NCBI GenBank assembly: GCA_900404475.1
Contig: OUQQ01000454.1
Location: forward strand, 1-17,186
From: Spongospora subterranea
Taxonomy: Eukaryota > Endomyxa > Phytomyxea > Plasmodiophorida > Plasmodiophoridae
Direction: 5' to 3'
DNA length: 17,186 nt
The notes under the pieces are model-generated. The model searched no databases, had not been told where the DNA came from, and was given only the letters and a program-made list of their open reading frames with translations. The position numbers and the translations under genes are program-made. This document shows, in pieces, positions 8,352-17,186 of the stretch (its first letter is position 1; each line of letters starts with the position of its first letter).

Positions 8352-8825
8352 TCGTGTTTAGACGTCGAAAAACCGCGTTGCTGTCAATATACAAACGTGG
8401 TTCTTTGCTCATTGTTGTGACGCCAAAGCAATGAGTATCAATTAAAAATTAGGATATTTAACAGCCTTGTCAACTAAAGGTCAAGTTGTGATCTTGGGAT
8501 CGAGTTTTTTTCGGGGTCTATCATCGAATCGATTTCCACTTTTGTCGCCCAACTGAAAGCAAATCCATCATTTCAACTCTGCTGTGAGCTTCGACTTCCA
8601 CCGAGTTGAGCTTGATATCACTTGCGAGTCATTTTCCTAACTTCCGGGATATCCAGAAAAACCACATTTAAAAGCACATTCTTTCTCCTGGTTTCAAAAA
8701 GCAAGGCCGAATGTGAGTTATTTCCATTGTGTCCTATATGAGCTCAGTCGAAAGCATTTGTCAGCGGTTTGCGCTGAATAGGTCGACTTCCCGCCAACTT
8801 TATTATTCAACCTGTTTGTCGAAGC
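8352..8825. other. Convergent intergenic region
   Basis: These 474 bp lie between the 3' ends of the plus-strand secreted-protein gene and the minus-strand Cache gene. No coding frame or repeat is evident, and both transcripts should terminate here. Confidence 0.6.
8799..8804 (-). terminator. Candidate polyadenylation signal (AATAAA) of the Cache gene
   Basis: AATAAA on the minus strand, 21 nt beyond the TAA stop of the Cache gene (8826-8828). The match is exact and the placement typical, but the site is short and unconfirmed. Confidence 0.4.
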
Positions 8826-11800
8826 TTATTTTGTGTGTGGTTGTGCAGAGTATTCCACTTGTGCTGGGGCCGTCAGGTTGTCGTCAGCAGTTGTGAGAAT
8901 CTTGTTTGCCGCGTTCTGCATTTTGTCAATCTTCAGCTGCGACATGCTTTTCACGACGAACGTCCGATCGAGAACATCCAGGAACCTGGCCATTGGCAAG
9001 TACGTCAGTAGGATGATGATCACCGACGAGATCAGCTCGACGAGCATAATTGATCCTTGAATCAGGACTTGCGTTCGTTGCAGGCCGATAAACACGCTCT
9101 GGGAAACACCACGAACCAGGTAGGTCATGAGCGTTTCGCTGGCCGCGGCGATGGGTACAACGGAGATGGCGAACATGTCGCCGTTGATCTGGACATTGTT
9201 CTCGGTATAGCTATCGTCGCCGCTGTAGTCGCTGACCACGCCTTTTAGCAGGATTTGGTCCGAGTTTGAATCGGCCTGGACGTCGCTAAGAATGGATCCG
9301 TCATCGCGCGCCTGCACCGTAATGCAACAGATTTCAGAAAATTGAAAGGTGGCTATTCGTAATTTGAGTAAATTTTGTAATAATCTGGTCAATCGTTTTC
9401 TGAGAATTTCCAAACTCAAGAATTCGGAGATTGATGGGAAGGGTTTCAAAACTGGATCAAAAGCTGCTAAACGCCTTCAATTATGGAACAACGCACGATC
9501 GAAACAAATGTACCAGAGCTGACGTGACGGGCCTAAAGTGCTTCTGAATATGATCGCGAACGAACAAACCTGGGGTTCAAAGACAAGGTCAATTCATTAG
9601 GTTTCCCGGTAGTGGATGATCGGCAAAAACCTGAATATCCTCCTGACAGGACGTCCACGACCCGTTCAGTGACTGCCAATTTCCCGTTCACGATATCGCC
9701 CATGCAGATGGCGGCTACGAACATATTCGTATCCCTGACCGGAGCGCATGCGAAGCGAATCACGACGGGCGCGGTCGATACGGACGGCTCGTAGACCGAA
9801 TGGAAATCGTGTCGCCGGTTGAGATACAGGTCGGGGACCACGTACGATGTGGGGACATATTGGTGGTAGACGCTGGCCGGCCATACCTGAGAGTTGATCG
9901 CGCTAACATTGGTCGCCATCACTTCTTGGACTAGACGGATATCTGGGAACGTTCGTCCAACCAGACTGGAATCGCCACTGGCCAGAATCGTGTATTTCCT
10001 ACAGCGTTGGGTTAGACCTGACTCACGTTCAAGTTGTTTGAAACCGTGTTTTTTTTATCGTTTTAACGGGGGCGTCTTAAAGCAAAAATCGACAATAACA
10101 GGTCAATTGCTCTGACGATGAGGGATTTGAAAGTCAAAATCAAACACTGAAACTGGTCTGATCAATCTGCGCGTTCTTACGGGTCTAGAAACACGGCAAA
10201 CTCGATATTGCGATTGATGCGTTGTGTTTGCAACGCGGCGTTGCAGATGGCGACGAGATCGGTGGATCGGTTGGTAGCGCAAGCAAGAAAGGACGGGTTC
10301 AGCACCATATTACTGGCTCCCAACGCCATCTGGGTCCGTTTCGTGTTGATGATATCATTATGGACTAGGCCCTGGGCCGTCGCCGGCGTGAACGAGGCGA
10401 ACGCCCCGCTCAACAGGTTGAAGTTGATGAAGATGAGCCCAAGCAGACACCCTTGCGTAACCAACGTTTTCGCCACGAGCGCGTAGATCGTTGACCGATT
10501 CTTTCGCAGATTTCGAATGTTTTTGTTGAAGTGCTCAAACCTGAACAAGGGCAAAACAACGTTCGGTGAACGATTCCAATGCTGAAGGCTTTGGACGTGT
10601 CTCACTTTTTCTTGCTCGTCGCTTCGATAAGAAGCTCTAACGGGGCGATGAACTTTCGATCGGAAACCCGGTAGGAGAGTATTCCCATGATGATCATCAA
10701 TACCATAATCGGGATCTCCCAAGCTAATGAAATCGTGACCAAGCTATAGACGGGCTCGACCGACGTTCCCGTCAACAACAGGGTTGAAATCGGGAGGAAC
10801 GCCGCATCCTCGACACCGCCGATCACAGCAGGGGGAACCGTCGTCACCGCAACGACGAACGTGACGGAATTGAGAGACAGCTTCATGGAAACCGGACCAC
10901 TCGACGTCAACGCCCCATTCAACAGTCGCTGATTGTCGCCGTCGAATTTCAGGTCCGGGAACCGATCGGTTGGATCGTCCTGCAATCGCATGTACGAGTA
11001 GATCGTGGACCATTCATCGCCAGATCGAGTAATGATCGACGATAAGCCCGTCCCCGATCGCCTGGGGACTGAATCGAAGTAATCGGATTTGCGATTGGTG
11101 ATGGCGTCGCCGAGGACGAATATGCCCTTGAGGTTGTTGGACGCGTCGATCAAAGGAGTGGCCACAATTCTCACCAGGGTCTGTGGAGAATCGGCCCAAC
11201 TTGCCAAGTGATCAGGGTTCGTGTCGTCAGAGGGAACGCCCCATTCCGGAGCGCTCAACGCCTGGAGCACCGACCGATCCACGTTAACGCTAACGACCAA
11301 CTGAATCAGATCATCAGGTTCGCAAATCAATCAACTCCAAACAGTGCCAAACCACCTCGCCGTTCTGAAAATCAGGATTCGGTAAAATGTCGTTGAGATA
11401 CTTGGTCAAAATGCCAGACGGATTGAAGGAGACGGAGCCCGAGAAATCCTTGGCCGATAGAAGGACGGTGAGGTCGGCGGCGCGAACGATCATGGCCAGC
11501 TCGATTCGGCGATTGACGATATGGGACTGCAAGATCTCCTGAACCCGTTGGCGACTGCCGACCAGCCCATTACTGGCCGCGTATTGATTCACGATATTGG
11601 GCCACGGCCGATATTCTTTCGACCCCAACCTCTGCCCAACAAATTCAGGCCACGAAACATCGACCACAACGCGCCGCCCGTACCATTTGCTCGATTTCGA
11701 CGCCGTACTGGTATTTGGTCAACGCTAGGTCCTGGTTGGTCTTGACCTGCATCGCATCGAGCAGCGAGCTGCGGATCGAGTACAGCTGGATGGCCATGGC

Positions 11801-12291
11801 CGTAATCAAGATGATCTGGGCGATACCCAGGATCAGTTTCACCGTCACCCTCAGCCTATCCAGCTTCATCGACAGGCCCTTCTGAGCCGGTCAACAATCC
11901 GATCAGACCACAGCGAACAGTTCCAACCGATTCCGCACAAACCAACCGATTTCTTCTTTGTGATACCCGTGGATTTATTGTCGTCTTTGGTCCCTTTGTT
12001 GGATGTTTTCGTGTTTTGCGAGATTTTTTCGAACGTGTCTTCCAGGGTTTTATCGTTGGGCGAGCCATGGGTATTGGACACGTTTGTGGTGGTGGGTCCG
12101 GTCCCGGCAACGTATCTGTTCGAGACCATCGACGAAATGTGCGATCTGATCCGGCTGTAGACTCGGCCGGGAATCGAGAGGTTGGAAACGGCGCCGCGCG
12201 GGTCGTTTGCTGCAGCACTGCTATCCCCTGGCTGAACTGAGTTGCGCCGAACTCGTTTTGGATTTATGACGGCGTCGTCGGGTTCTTGCAT
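8826..12291 (-). CDS. Multi-pass membrane sensor with two tandem Cache-like modules, about 930 aa
   Basis: Seven exons: 12291-11947, 11881-11684, 11631-11356, 11300-10606, 10540-10181, 9998-9566 and 9311-8826. Introns are 65, 52, 55, 65, 182 and 254 nt, and all joins keep frame; the last join (donor TTT|GTTCGT) is the least certain. Residues 1-115 are a Ser/Thr/Lys-rich, presumably cytosolic tail. TM1 is about 131-149. Sensor 1 is about 150-460, with VRIVATPL and GDAITNRK (337-344). TM2 is about 461-482, followed by a HAMP-like helix (FIAPLELLIEATSK). TM3 is about 529-552. Sensor 2 is about 553-851, with GDIVNGK (725-731), SGGYSGF and AISVVPIA...YLVRGVS. TM4 is about 852-874, then a 56-residue tail. 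The sensors align with each other (IVNRRIELAMIV with RINRNIEFAVFL), indicating duplication. Such domains bind small ligands outside bacterial cells. No output domain is present. Exons are more GC-rich than the flanks. The start may lie further upstream. Confidence 0.78.
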
Positions 12292-12303
12292 GAAAAGACC
12301 GAA

Positions 12304-12852
12304 CTAAACAAGTGGACCAATACGATGGTAAAGATCAAACAAGATCATGATGCATACCCTATAATTCGCTATCGGTACCTCGAAAACGATCATCCACGAT
12401 AGTTTCTTCATCCACGTTTTCGACGCTGTTTTACTGACAAATTGATTGCTACCTAGAAGTCCAGGAATGCCTGGGGTGAAAGGTATACAACAGCCGCCTT
12501 TCTGGCAACACGGAATGCTAGGCATTCAAAGTGGCGCTGCGCCCTTGGTCAACAATCGCGACACCGCAATCGAAATATGTTGTGACCTTCGGGAGCGACA
12601 CATGGTTGACGGTGTGTTGTCCCATCAACTCGGACCAGATTGCAACGAGAATCATGATAGCAAAACGGCCAGTCATCAAATAGAACAAGGGACCACCAAT
12701 GTTAAGGTAAAACCGTCCGAACGGCAATTTGAGTGATTTGGTTAGGGCCCTTCCACTCAGCCGTTAGGGCTTCGATCACAACAGACCACAGACAATCGAA
12801 TACTTGCCAATGTCAAACTAATGAACAGAATGAAAATGATTCCTTTGGACAT
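12304..12852 (-). CDS. Putative upstream exons (membrane segments), separate gene or 5' part of the Cache gene
   Basis: Three hydrophobic open stretches occur on the minus strand. One (12852-12757) reads MSKGIIFILFISLTLASIR. The second (about 12765-12565) contains GGPLFYLMTGRFAIMILVAI. The third (from 12452) contains KTASKTWMKKLSWMIVFEVP. A phase-1 intron of 112 nt (12453-12564, GTGTCG...CTAG) joins the second to the third. A 54-nt phase-0 intron (12304-12357, GTATGC...TTTAG) would then join the third directly into the frame of the Cache gene, giving ...PIANYR-FGLF-MQEPDD. Without that last splice, the third exon ends at a TAG only 12 bp before the Cache ATG, leaving no room for a promoter. 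I therefore favour a 5' extension of the Cache gene with one or more extra membrane helices, but the first join is unresolved. Confidence 0.35.
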
Positions 12853-13338
12853 TGGACCAAAGGGCACTGCAACCCAAATATCAGGATATTGATTGCGAGG
12901 TTACAGGGAACCTCGTTGGTGGTGCCACCTTCATATGTGCGAGCATCTCTGAGGTTGAGCAACACGTCATTTTAACAGCGCCTGTGCCTAAGGCATTTCG
13001 TACGAAGTGGTACTTCAAATTAATATGCTATTACGTCGGGTGACCAGAAGCCCATCGCGGTGGCAAAAAGTGACCGCGTTACCCGACGTTTAAAGCATAT
13101 CAGTGTGAAAGTATCATCTTTTTCAAAATGCGTACGCATAGTGGGTTGGAGAGCCTGTTTTGTTCAAAGTCCTAGAAATCAACATTAAAGGAGCAAACAT
13201 GGATACGGAAGTGGCTAGTGAGATATTTTATGAGAGTGTTATTGTGAAATGTGAACCGTTTTGAAACAGTAATAGAGAGATATCCAATTGGTTGCTCGCA
13301 GCTGCGTGGATAACTAGAATGCAAACAATGAATCGAAT
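12853..13338. other. Intergenic region, possible further exons
   Basis: This stretch separates the Cache locus from the 3' end of the ENTH gene. On the minus strand, a frame with LLNLRDARTYEGGTTNEV (about 12961-12908) could be another upstream exon; no confident splice sites link it. A nested inverted repeat lies at 13033-13089. Nothing else stands out. Confidence 0.4.
13033..13089. repeat. Nested inverted repeat / hairpin
   Basis: ACGTCGGGT (13033-13041) pairs with ACCCGACGT (13081-13089). Inside it CGCGGT (13056-13061) pairs with ACCGCG (13073-13078). Both stems are perfect and GC-rich in AT-rich surroundings, forming a two-tier hairpin of 57 nt. It lies between two genes that are both transcribed leftward, upstream of the Cache locus and downstream of the ENTH gene. 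Confidence 0.65.
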
Positions 13339-15853
13339 CTAGCGCCGCCTTGAATCGGAAGGAGACTGAGATGATTGAAAGTCTGAAGACGGAAACAGTA
13401 CCGGAGACTGAGTAGGCTGAAACCTTGAAGACTGATTCTGCGTTGACCCCTGTGGCAATGTTGGAGACAACGACAGTGATGACAGATCCATCAAGCCGTC
13501 CCAGAATGGATCAACCGCCAACGATGATTGCACCGGAGCAGCGTTTGATGGTGGAGAGAAAAGATTGACTTGCGGCTTGGCCGATATGAATCCCCAGTCG
13601 TCGCTATCGCTTTCGGCGGCTGGAGCTGCCGGAGCGGGAGAAAGATTGAGAAATTCGTGAGATGTGATGGTCTCTCTGACAACGGAAATTTGGTGTTGAT
13701 CGTTGAATCCGATAGGTGGCTGAGATTGCAAGGCTGAATCTGCTGGGAAGGCCGACCATTGGTGGAAAAGATCTCCCTTGACATGATCTTGTGAAGAGCT
13801 CGCATGAGGCGCAGATGATGATGATGGCCAAGTTTCAGGAGATGGAAAGGATATCTCTTCGGTGAATCCACCTAAACCACAGATCATCACCATTTAATAT
13901 TTGTAAAGCATTGCGATCAAAATTGAAGGATAACAAAACGATAAGATGTGATCTTTTGTTTTTAATCAATTGATTAAGTGTTTTGAAAGACATATTGAAG
14001 TCAATGACCGACTACATTTGTAAAGCAAAGCTTCCACTAAACCGGGATGTAGAAGATCAAAAATCAAACAATCTATGATCTGACTCAAGATGAAACAAAA
14101 AAAATGCTTGAAACAAGGCCGACTGTACCAGATGAGGCGGGTGGAGTGGCATTGAACCCGGTCAACAAATCGGGAATTATTTCATTTCCAGACCGCTCTT
14201 GGGACTGCTGTTGCTTCTTTCGTTTCTTCTTTTTGCCCTTTGGAACAGGATTTGGACCATCAACCTCATCTAATCACAATGCATTTCGATGAATTTTCTC
14301 TGAAAAAGTCACACGTAGTTGAACTGAATAAACGTTGAATATGTTAAAAAAAATCGATAAATCGATTGACAAATAACAGCGCTGAAATCATGATAAAAAT
14401 TATTTTGAACATTTTTGAAAACAGCACATGTGTAAAGAAACAACGACAAAAAAATTAACAATAGATACATGATATTCTTTGAGTAGGTTGAGCACTGCCA
14501 TCATCGGAATCGCTGAGGACGTCATCGCTTAAATCAGAAGGAGTTGCCATTTGCTGACCTTTCTTCCTGCATAGTATGCATGATTAGTTAGGCTGCATCC
14601 ACAAATGAACAATGATTTGTTTAAACGTACGACTTCTTCTTCTGTTTGTTCTTCTTCTTCGTAGATGTGCGAGCAGCAACGATTGAGGAATCGTTTCCGC
14701 CCGACCCCAAATCAGCTGAATTTGTGTTCCTGAAAATCAAGACTTACGGAAGTTCCTTGAAAAATAAATATATATTAAAAAACAACACTTTGAGAGGCAG
14801 CTTAGAAAAAATATCGAAATTCAAACGCTGTTGAATACATAACGGCATGATTGAAGAAAACAGCGATGTCTGAACAAAATTTCAAGAGATAATACTGACA
14901 GCATAGGAATATACAGTGAGAAAACCCGTTTATAATCATAACAGAAAATTCGAGAAATTTGAAGACAAGAACCGGTTTGGAGAAAGATCTCTGGAAAATA
15001 CCGATGTGAAAGCGAAGATGTGTTGTGATACGACGAGCGATAAGTATCATAATGACTCATCCCGGTGTATTTACCAATCTGCGCCCGAGCCCGCACTCGT
15101 TCCTGCTCCAACGCCTTCTTATCGTTCAAAAGATCCAAAATCAACCTGAGCGAAACAGGGTGAAGAAGAGAGTTTAGTTAGATAAACGAAGATTGAGGTC
15201 CACACAATTCCACCTGGCTTTCTCCCTAATGCCGCCTCCACGATCTCTCCCATCAGACTCGGTGAAATGAAAGTCTTTCAAAGTACGGATCTAACGGTTG
15301 TTTAGCAGGTCCAACGATTGCTGAAGTTGGGTGTGCGACCTGATACTGGCGTTGATGCGCTTCGTCAATTGCTCGTTCCGATCCTCGCCGCAGAAGATAT
15401 TCTAACAAGTCAAGGGACTTGAATACCATCCTCCAGTTTTTACCGCTCTCACCCATGCGCTTCCAAATGATAGACATTACCTGAGTGTTGACAATGAAGA
15501 CCGTAAACGGAGATGGAAATGAAAAACGCACCATTGAAAAGAAGGCAAAAAAATAATTGCAAAATTTATGAAAACAGCCAGATTTTTCTGAACAAAAACA
15601 ATTGAACATGAGGCAAGGGGACCAAAAATTTGATATTGAAAGAACCTGAAACAGTTTTGTTTACCTCTGAGCATGATTGGTATTCAAGAGTGGCGCGAGC
15701 GATATCCTCTTTGATCTGACCAGTGACGCCCCAATCCGCACTGCTTGTTGCTTCTTTTACCTTGCGCTCAAGTTCGGTCCCACGCAGCTGCTCGACGTGG
15801 TCGCGGAACTTGGCGATCAGCGTGTTGACCGTCAGATTGGGCATTGCGTTCAT
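13339..15853 (-). CDS. ENTH-domain clathrin adaptor (epsin/epsinR-like), 473 aa, eight exons
   Basis: Exons: 15853-15665, 15480-15340, 15290-15214, 15145-15002, 14729-14631, 14566-14469, 14269-14129 and 13871-13339. Introns are 184, 49, 68, 272, 64, 199 and 257 nt, all GT-AG and all in phase. Residues about 12-155 form an ENTH domain, which binds phosphoinositides on membranes destined for clathrin coats. It shows LERKVKEATSSADWG, EVMSIIWKRMGESGKNWR, FKSLDLLEYLLRRGSER, IRTLKDFHFTESDGRD and REKARLILDLLNDKKALEQE, each at the expected spacing. The C-terminal half is a low-complexity tail with two poly-lysine blocks (208-219 and 260-268), an acidic-aromatic motif SDSDDWGF (384-391, like adaptor-ear ligands), DPF (417-419) and LMDL (423-426). 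I see no ubiquitin-interacting motif, which favours epsinR/Ent3-type trans-Golgi or endosomal adaptors over endocytic epsins. All domain parts are present and the gene looks functional. Confidence 0.9.
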
Positions 15854-15894
15854 GAGCCCCCTGGAATCGCCTGACGCGATTCGATTACAACAAT

Positions 15895-15970
15895 TGTACA
15901 GTCAACAAGTACATTGCACCGCGACCAGGCCCCAGGGCCCAGAGTTGATAATAGTGTACACTGTACAGTG
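15895..15970. promoter_or_regulatory. Repeated TGTACAGT sites upstream of the ENTH gene
   Basis: TGTACAGT occurs at 15895-15902 and again at 15962-15969. The second copy lies within the 12-bp perfect palindrome CACTGTACAGTG (15959-15970), which overlaps GTGTACAC (15954-15961). These sites are 42 to 117 bp upstream of the ENTH gene's ATG. Such symmetry suits a dimeric transcription factor, but no factor can be named. Confidence 0.35.
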
Positions 15971-16648
15971 AACAATCACGACTGTGCGCATCAACCTGTC
16001 AAGTCTGTCTCTGGACCCTGGAGTGTATCTAATGGACACCGTAACTCACACTCTCACGACCCTTTTGGACTTGACCTGACCCGATGTCATGAAAATCGTC
16101 TGATTTTTGAATACACGTTTTCTGTTTGAAATTCTGAGAACATATTCATAATTCATGATGGGAACCAAGCCTCTACACGACTTACGGTTGAATGAATCTC
16201 GCTTCTAATCAATTGGACGACGGCAATGCCTTTTTTTTAGATCATTGCAGCGTTCAGACAGGCGGCTATCTGCACACTTTCTAAAACTGAATTGCGACTT
16301 CGCTGTGCACACGACCGTTCCGCTCGGTTGCAGGCAGCTCAAAATTGCTCCCGATTCGAGAAGTGTCAGTTCAGTGTAAGCACAAAAACGGAGATATGAA
16401 GTCTACACAATTGAGCCTCACATTCACCAAATTGCTGACAACCTCTGCTGAACTCATCAAACTCCAAAGTTCATGCTGAGTTTTGCCAGACGATCATAGC
16501 GAGACATTGTCGGTACTGAGAACGAAAGGTTTGCAATGACTTGGTAAGGAACGTTCTGGAACACAGAATTCATACTCAGCGAGGTGAATAACGAGGACTG
16601 ACTTCAGTCAATGAACGAACGCGTTACGTGGTCGTCGCCCCGAGACAA
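15971..16648. other. Intergenic region between divergent transcription units
   Basis: About 680 bp lie between the ENTH gene (minus) and the right-edge candidate (plus). The frame at 15914-16129 is not supported by motif or splice structure. No repeat longer than about 10 bp is noticed. Promoters for both flanking units would be expected here. Confidence 0.4.
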
Positions 16649-17186
16649 ATGAATTTGACAAGGACGAATATGAGACACGGAAAGGAAGATTACTTTTCAA
16701 GTTTGTTGAACAAGTGTCAAGACAACGATCCGCTAGATGTTTCAACTATAGAGAGCCATGACAGTTTCAGCAACTCAGTTTCAGATTATCGACAACAACA
16801 ATCGAAAAAAAAAGACGGCGACGTCGAGAACTACAGCGATCCTGTGATACGAGTGTGAACGTGACAAGGAGACATCAGGATACTTACCGATTGTTTGGTC
16901 GACCTGTCAGAAAAAACGTGAATCGTGCGGTCAATCCCTGGAATTCGAAACCCAGTCAGGCAACAAAACCTCTGACCACAAATATACAGAAATGGATAGA
17001 ATCGTCTTTTCCGAAATTACGAGACAGCGTTAATTGGAAGAGTACGATATATGTATTGCACCACATGAATGGAAAACCATCAACACCGATGGGACATAGT
17101 AGACTGAATCATTATGGGACGTTATTTCCAATTGATGAAGACACTCTGATCGATAGTAACAGTACAACAACACATGACCAATGTGA
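16649..17186 (+). CDS. Incomplete candidate gene running off the right edge
   Basis: I do not recognise this. From ATG 16649 one frame encodes 69 aa (MNLTRTNMRHGKEDYFSSLL, then NKCQDNDPLDVSTIESHDSF, polar and charged) and stops at 16858. A second frame is open without a stop from about 16762 to the end of the window (141 codons). It contains RRHQDTYRLFGRPVRKNVN and KWIESSFPKLRDSVNWKST, and later PMGHSRLNHYGTLFPIDED. The two could be exons of one gene, but no donor and acceptor pair that I tried joins them in frame. A third option, splicing GTGATA to CTGTCAG (67 nt), leads into a frame that ends soon after. There is no signal peptide or membrane helix. Confidence 0.3.

Noticed and set aside
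9612..12240. Plus-strand open frames antisense to the Cache gene
   Set aside because: They are shadows of GC-rich minus-strand exons. The minus-strand frames splice in phase and encode membrane helices and repeated sensor motifs.
8826..12291. Reading the Cache locus as two or three separate tandem genes
   Set aside because: The stop that would end the first sensor (10602-10604) lies inside a consensus intron (GTGAGA at the donor, TTCAG acceptor, 65 nt) that rejoins exactly in phase 2. The same holds for the stops after exons 2, 3 and 5.
15253..15609. Uninterrupted minus-strand frame read as one exon of the ENTH gene
   Set aside because: Reading through loses the IRTLKDFHF block. A 49-nt intron (15291-15339, with TGCTAAAC near its end) restores it in phase, so the readthrough frame is chance.
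1..17186. CRISPR array, bacterial operon, tRNA or rRNA genes
   Set aside because: The only tandem array has no spacers, ribosome-binding-site-led operons are absent, and I found no cloverleaf or conserved rRNA stretch. Spliceosomal introns show eukaryotic DNA.

Overview
The window is eukaryotic nuclear DNA. Reading frames are interrupted by GT-AG introns of 49 to 272 nt, and the exons rejoin in phase. Genes are monocistronic and lie on both strands, with decayed eukaryotic transposons between them. Many short introns, several with CTAAC/CTGAT-like branch sites, suggest a fungus-like microbe, possibly a zoosporic lineage. The sequence alone does not settle the species.

Layout. Positions 1-5000 are a transposon graveyard: a MULE-type transposase remnant (875-1420, minus), a multiply frameshifted Ty3/gypsy integrase remnant (about 2040-2943, plus) and a non-LTR reverse-transcriptase remnant (about 4680-4979, plus). 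Positions 5300-8350 hold two small secreted-protein genes: 5314-5625 (minus) and a three-exon gene at 7848-8351 (plus). Just upstream of the second lies a 13-copy, 21-bp minisatellite (7539-7813). A weak two-exon candidate (6814-7256, minus) and two inverted repeats sit between them.

The most unusual locus is 8826-12291 (minus; possibly extending to about 12850). Seven exons join into a protein of about 930 aa containing two tandem copies of a bacterial-style extracellular Cache sensor module. Each copy is bracketed by membrane helices, and a HAMP-like linker joins them. No kinase, cyclase or methyl-accepting output domain is visible. The second copy carries a GDIVNGK...GGYS signature that I associate, from memory, with cyanobacterial Cache chemoreceptors. 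The two copies align with each other along most of their length, so the protein arose by internal duplication.

Positions 13339-15853 (minus) encode a complete eight-exon ENTH-domain protein of 473 aa (epsin/epsinR type), a clathrin-adaptor accessory protein. The right edge (16649-17186) holds an incomplete candidate gene with two overlapping open frames that I could not resolve.

Apart from the shared theme of cell surface and trafficking (surface sensor, secreted peptides, endocytic adaptor), nothing shows that these genes act together. They look like independent transcription units.
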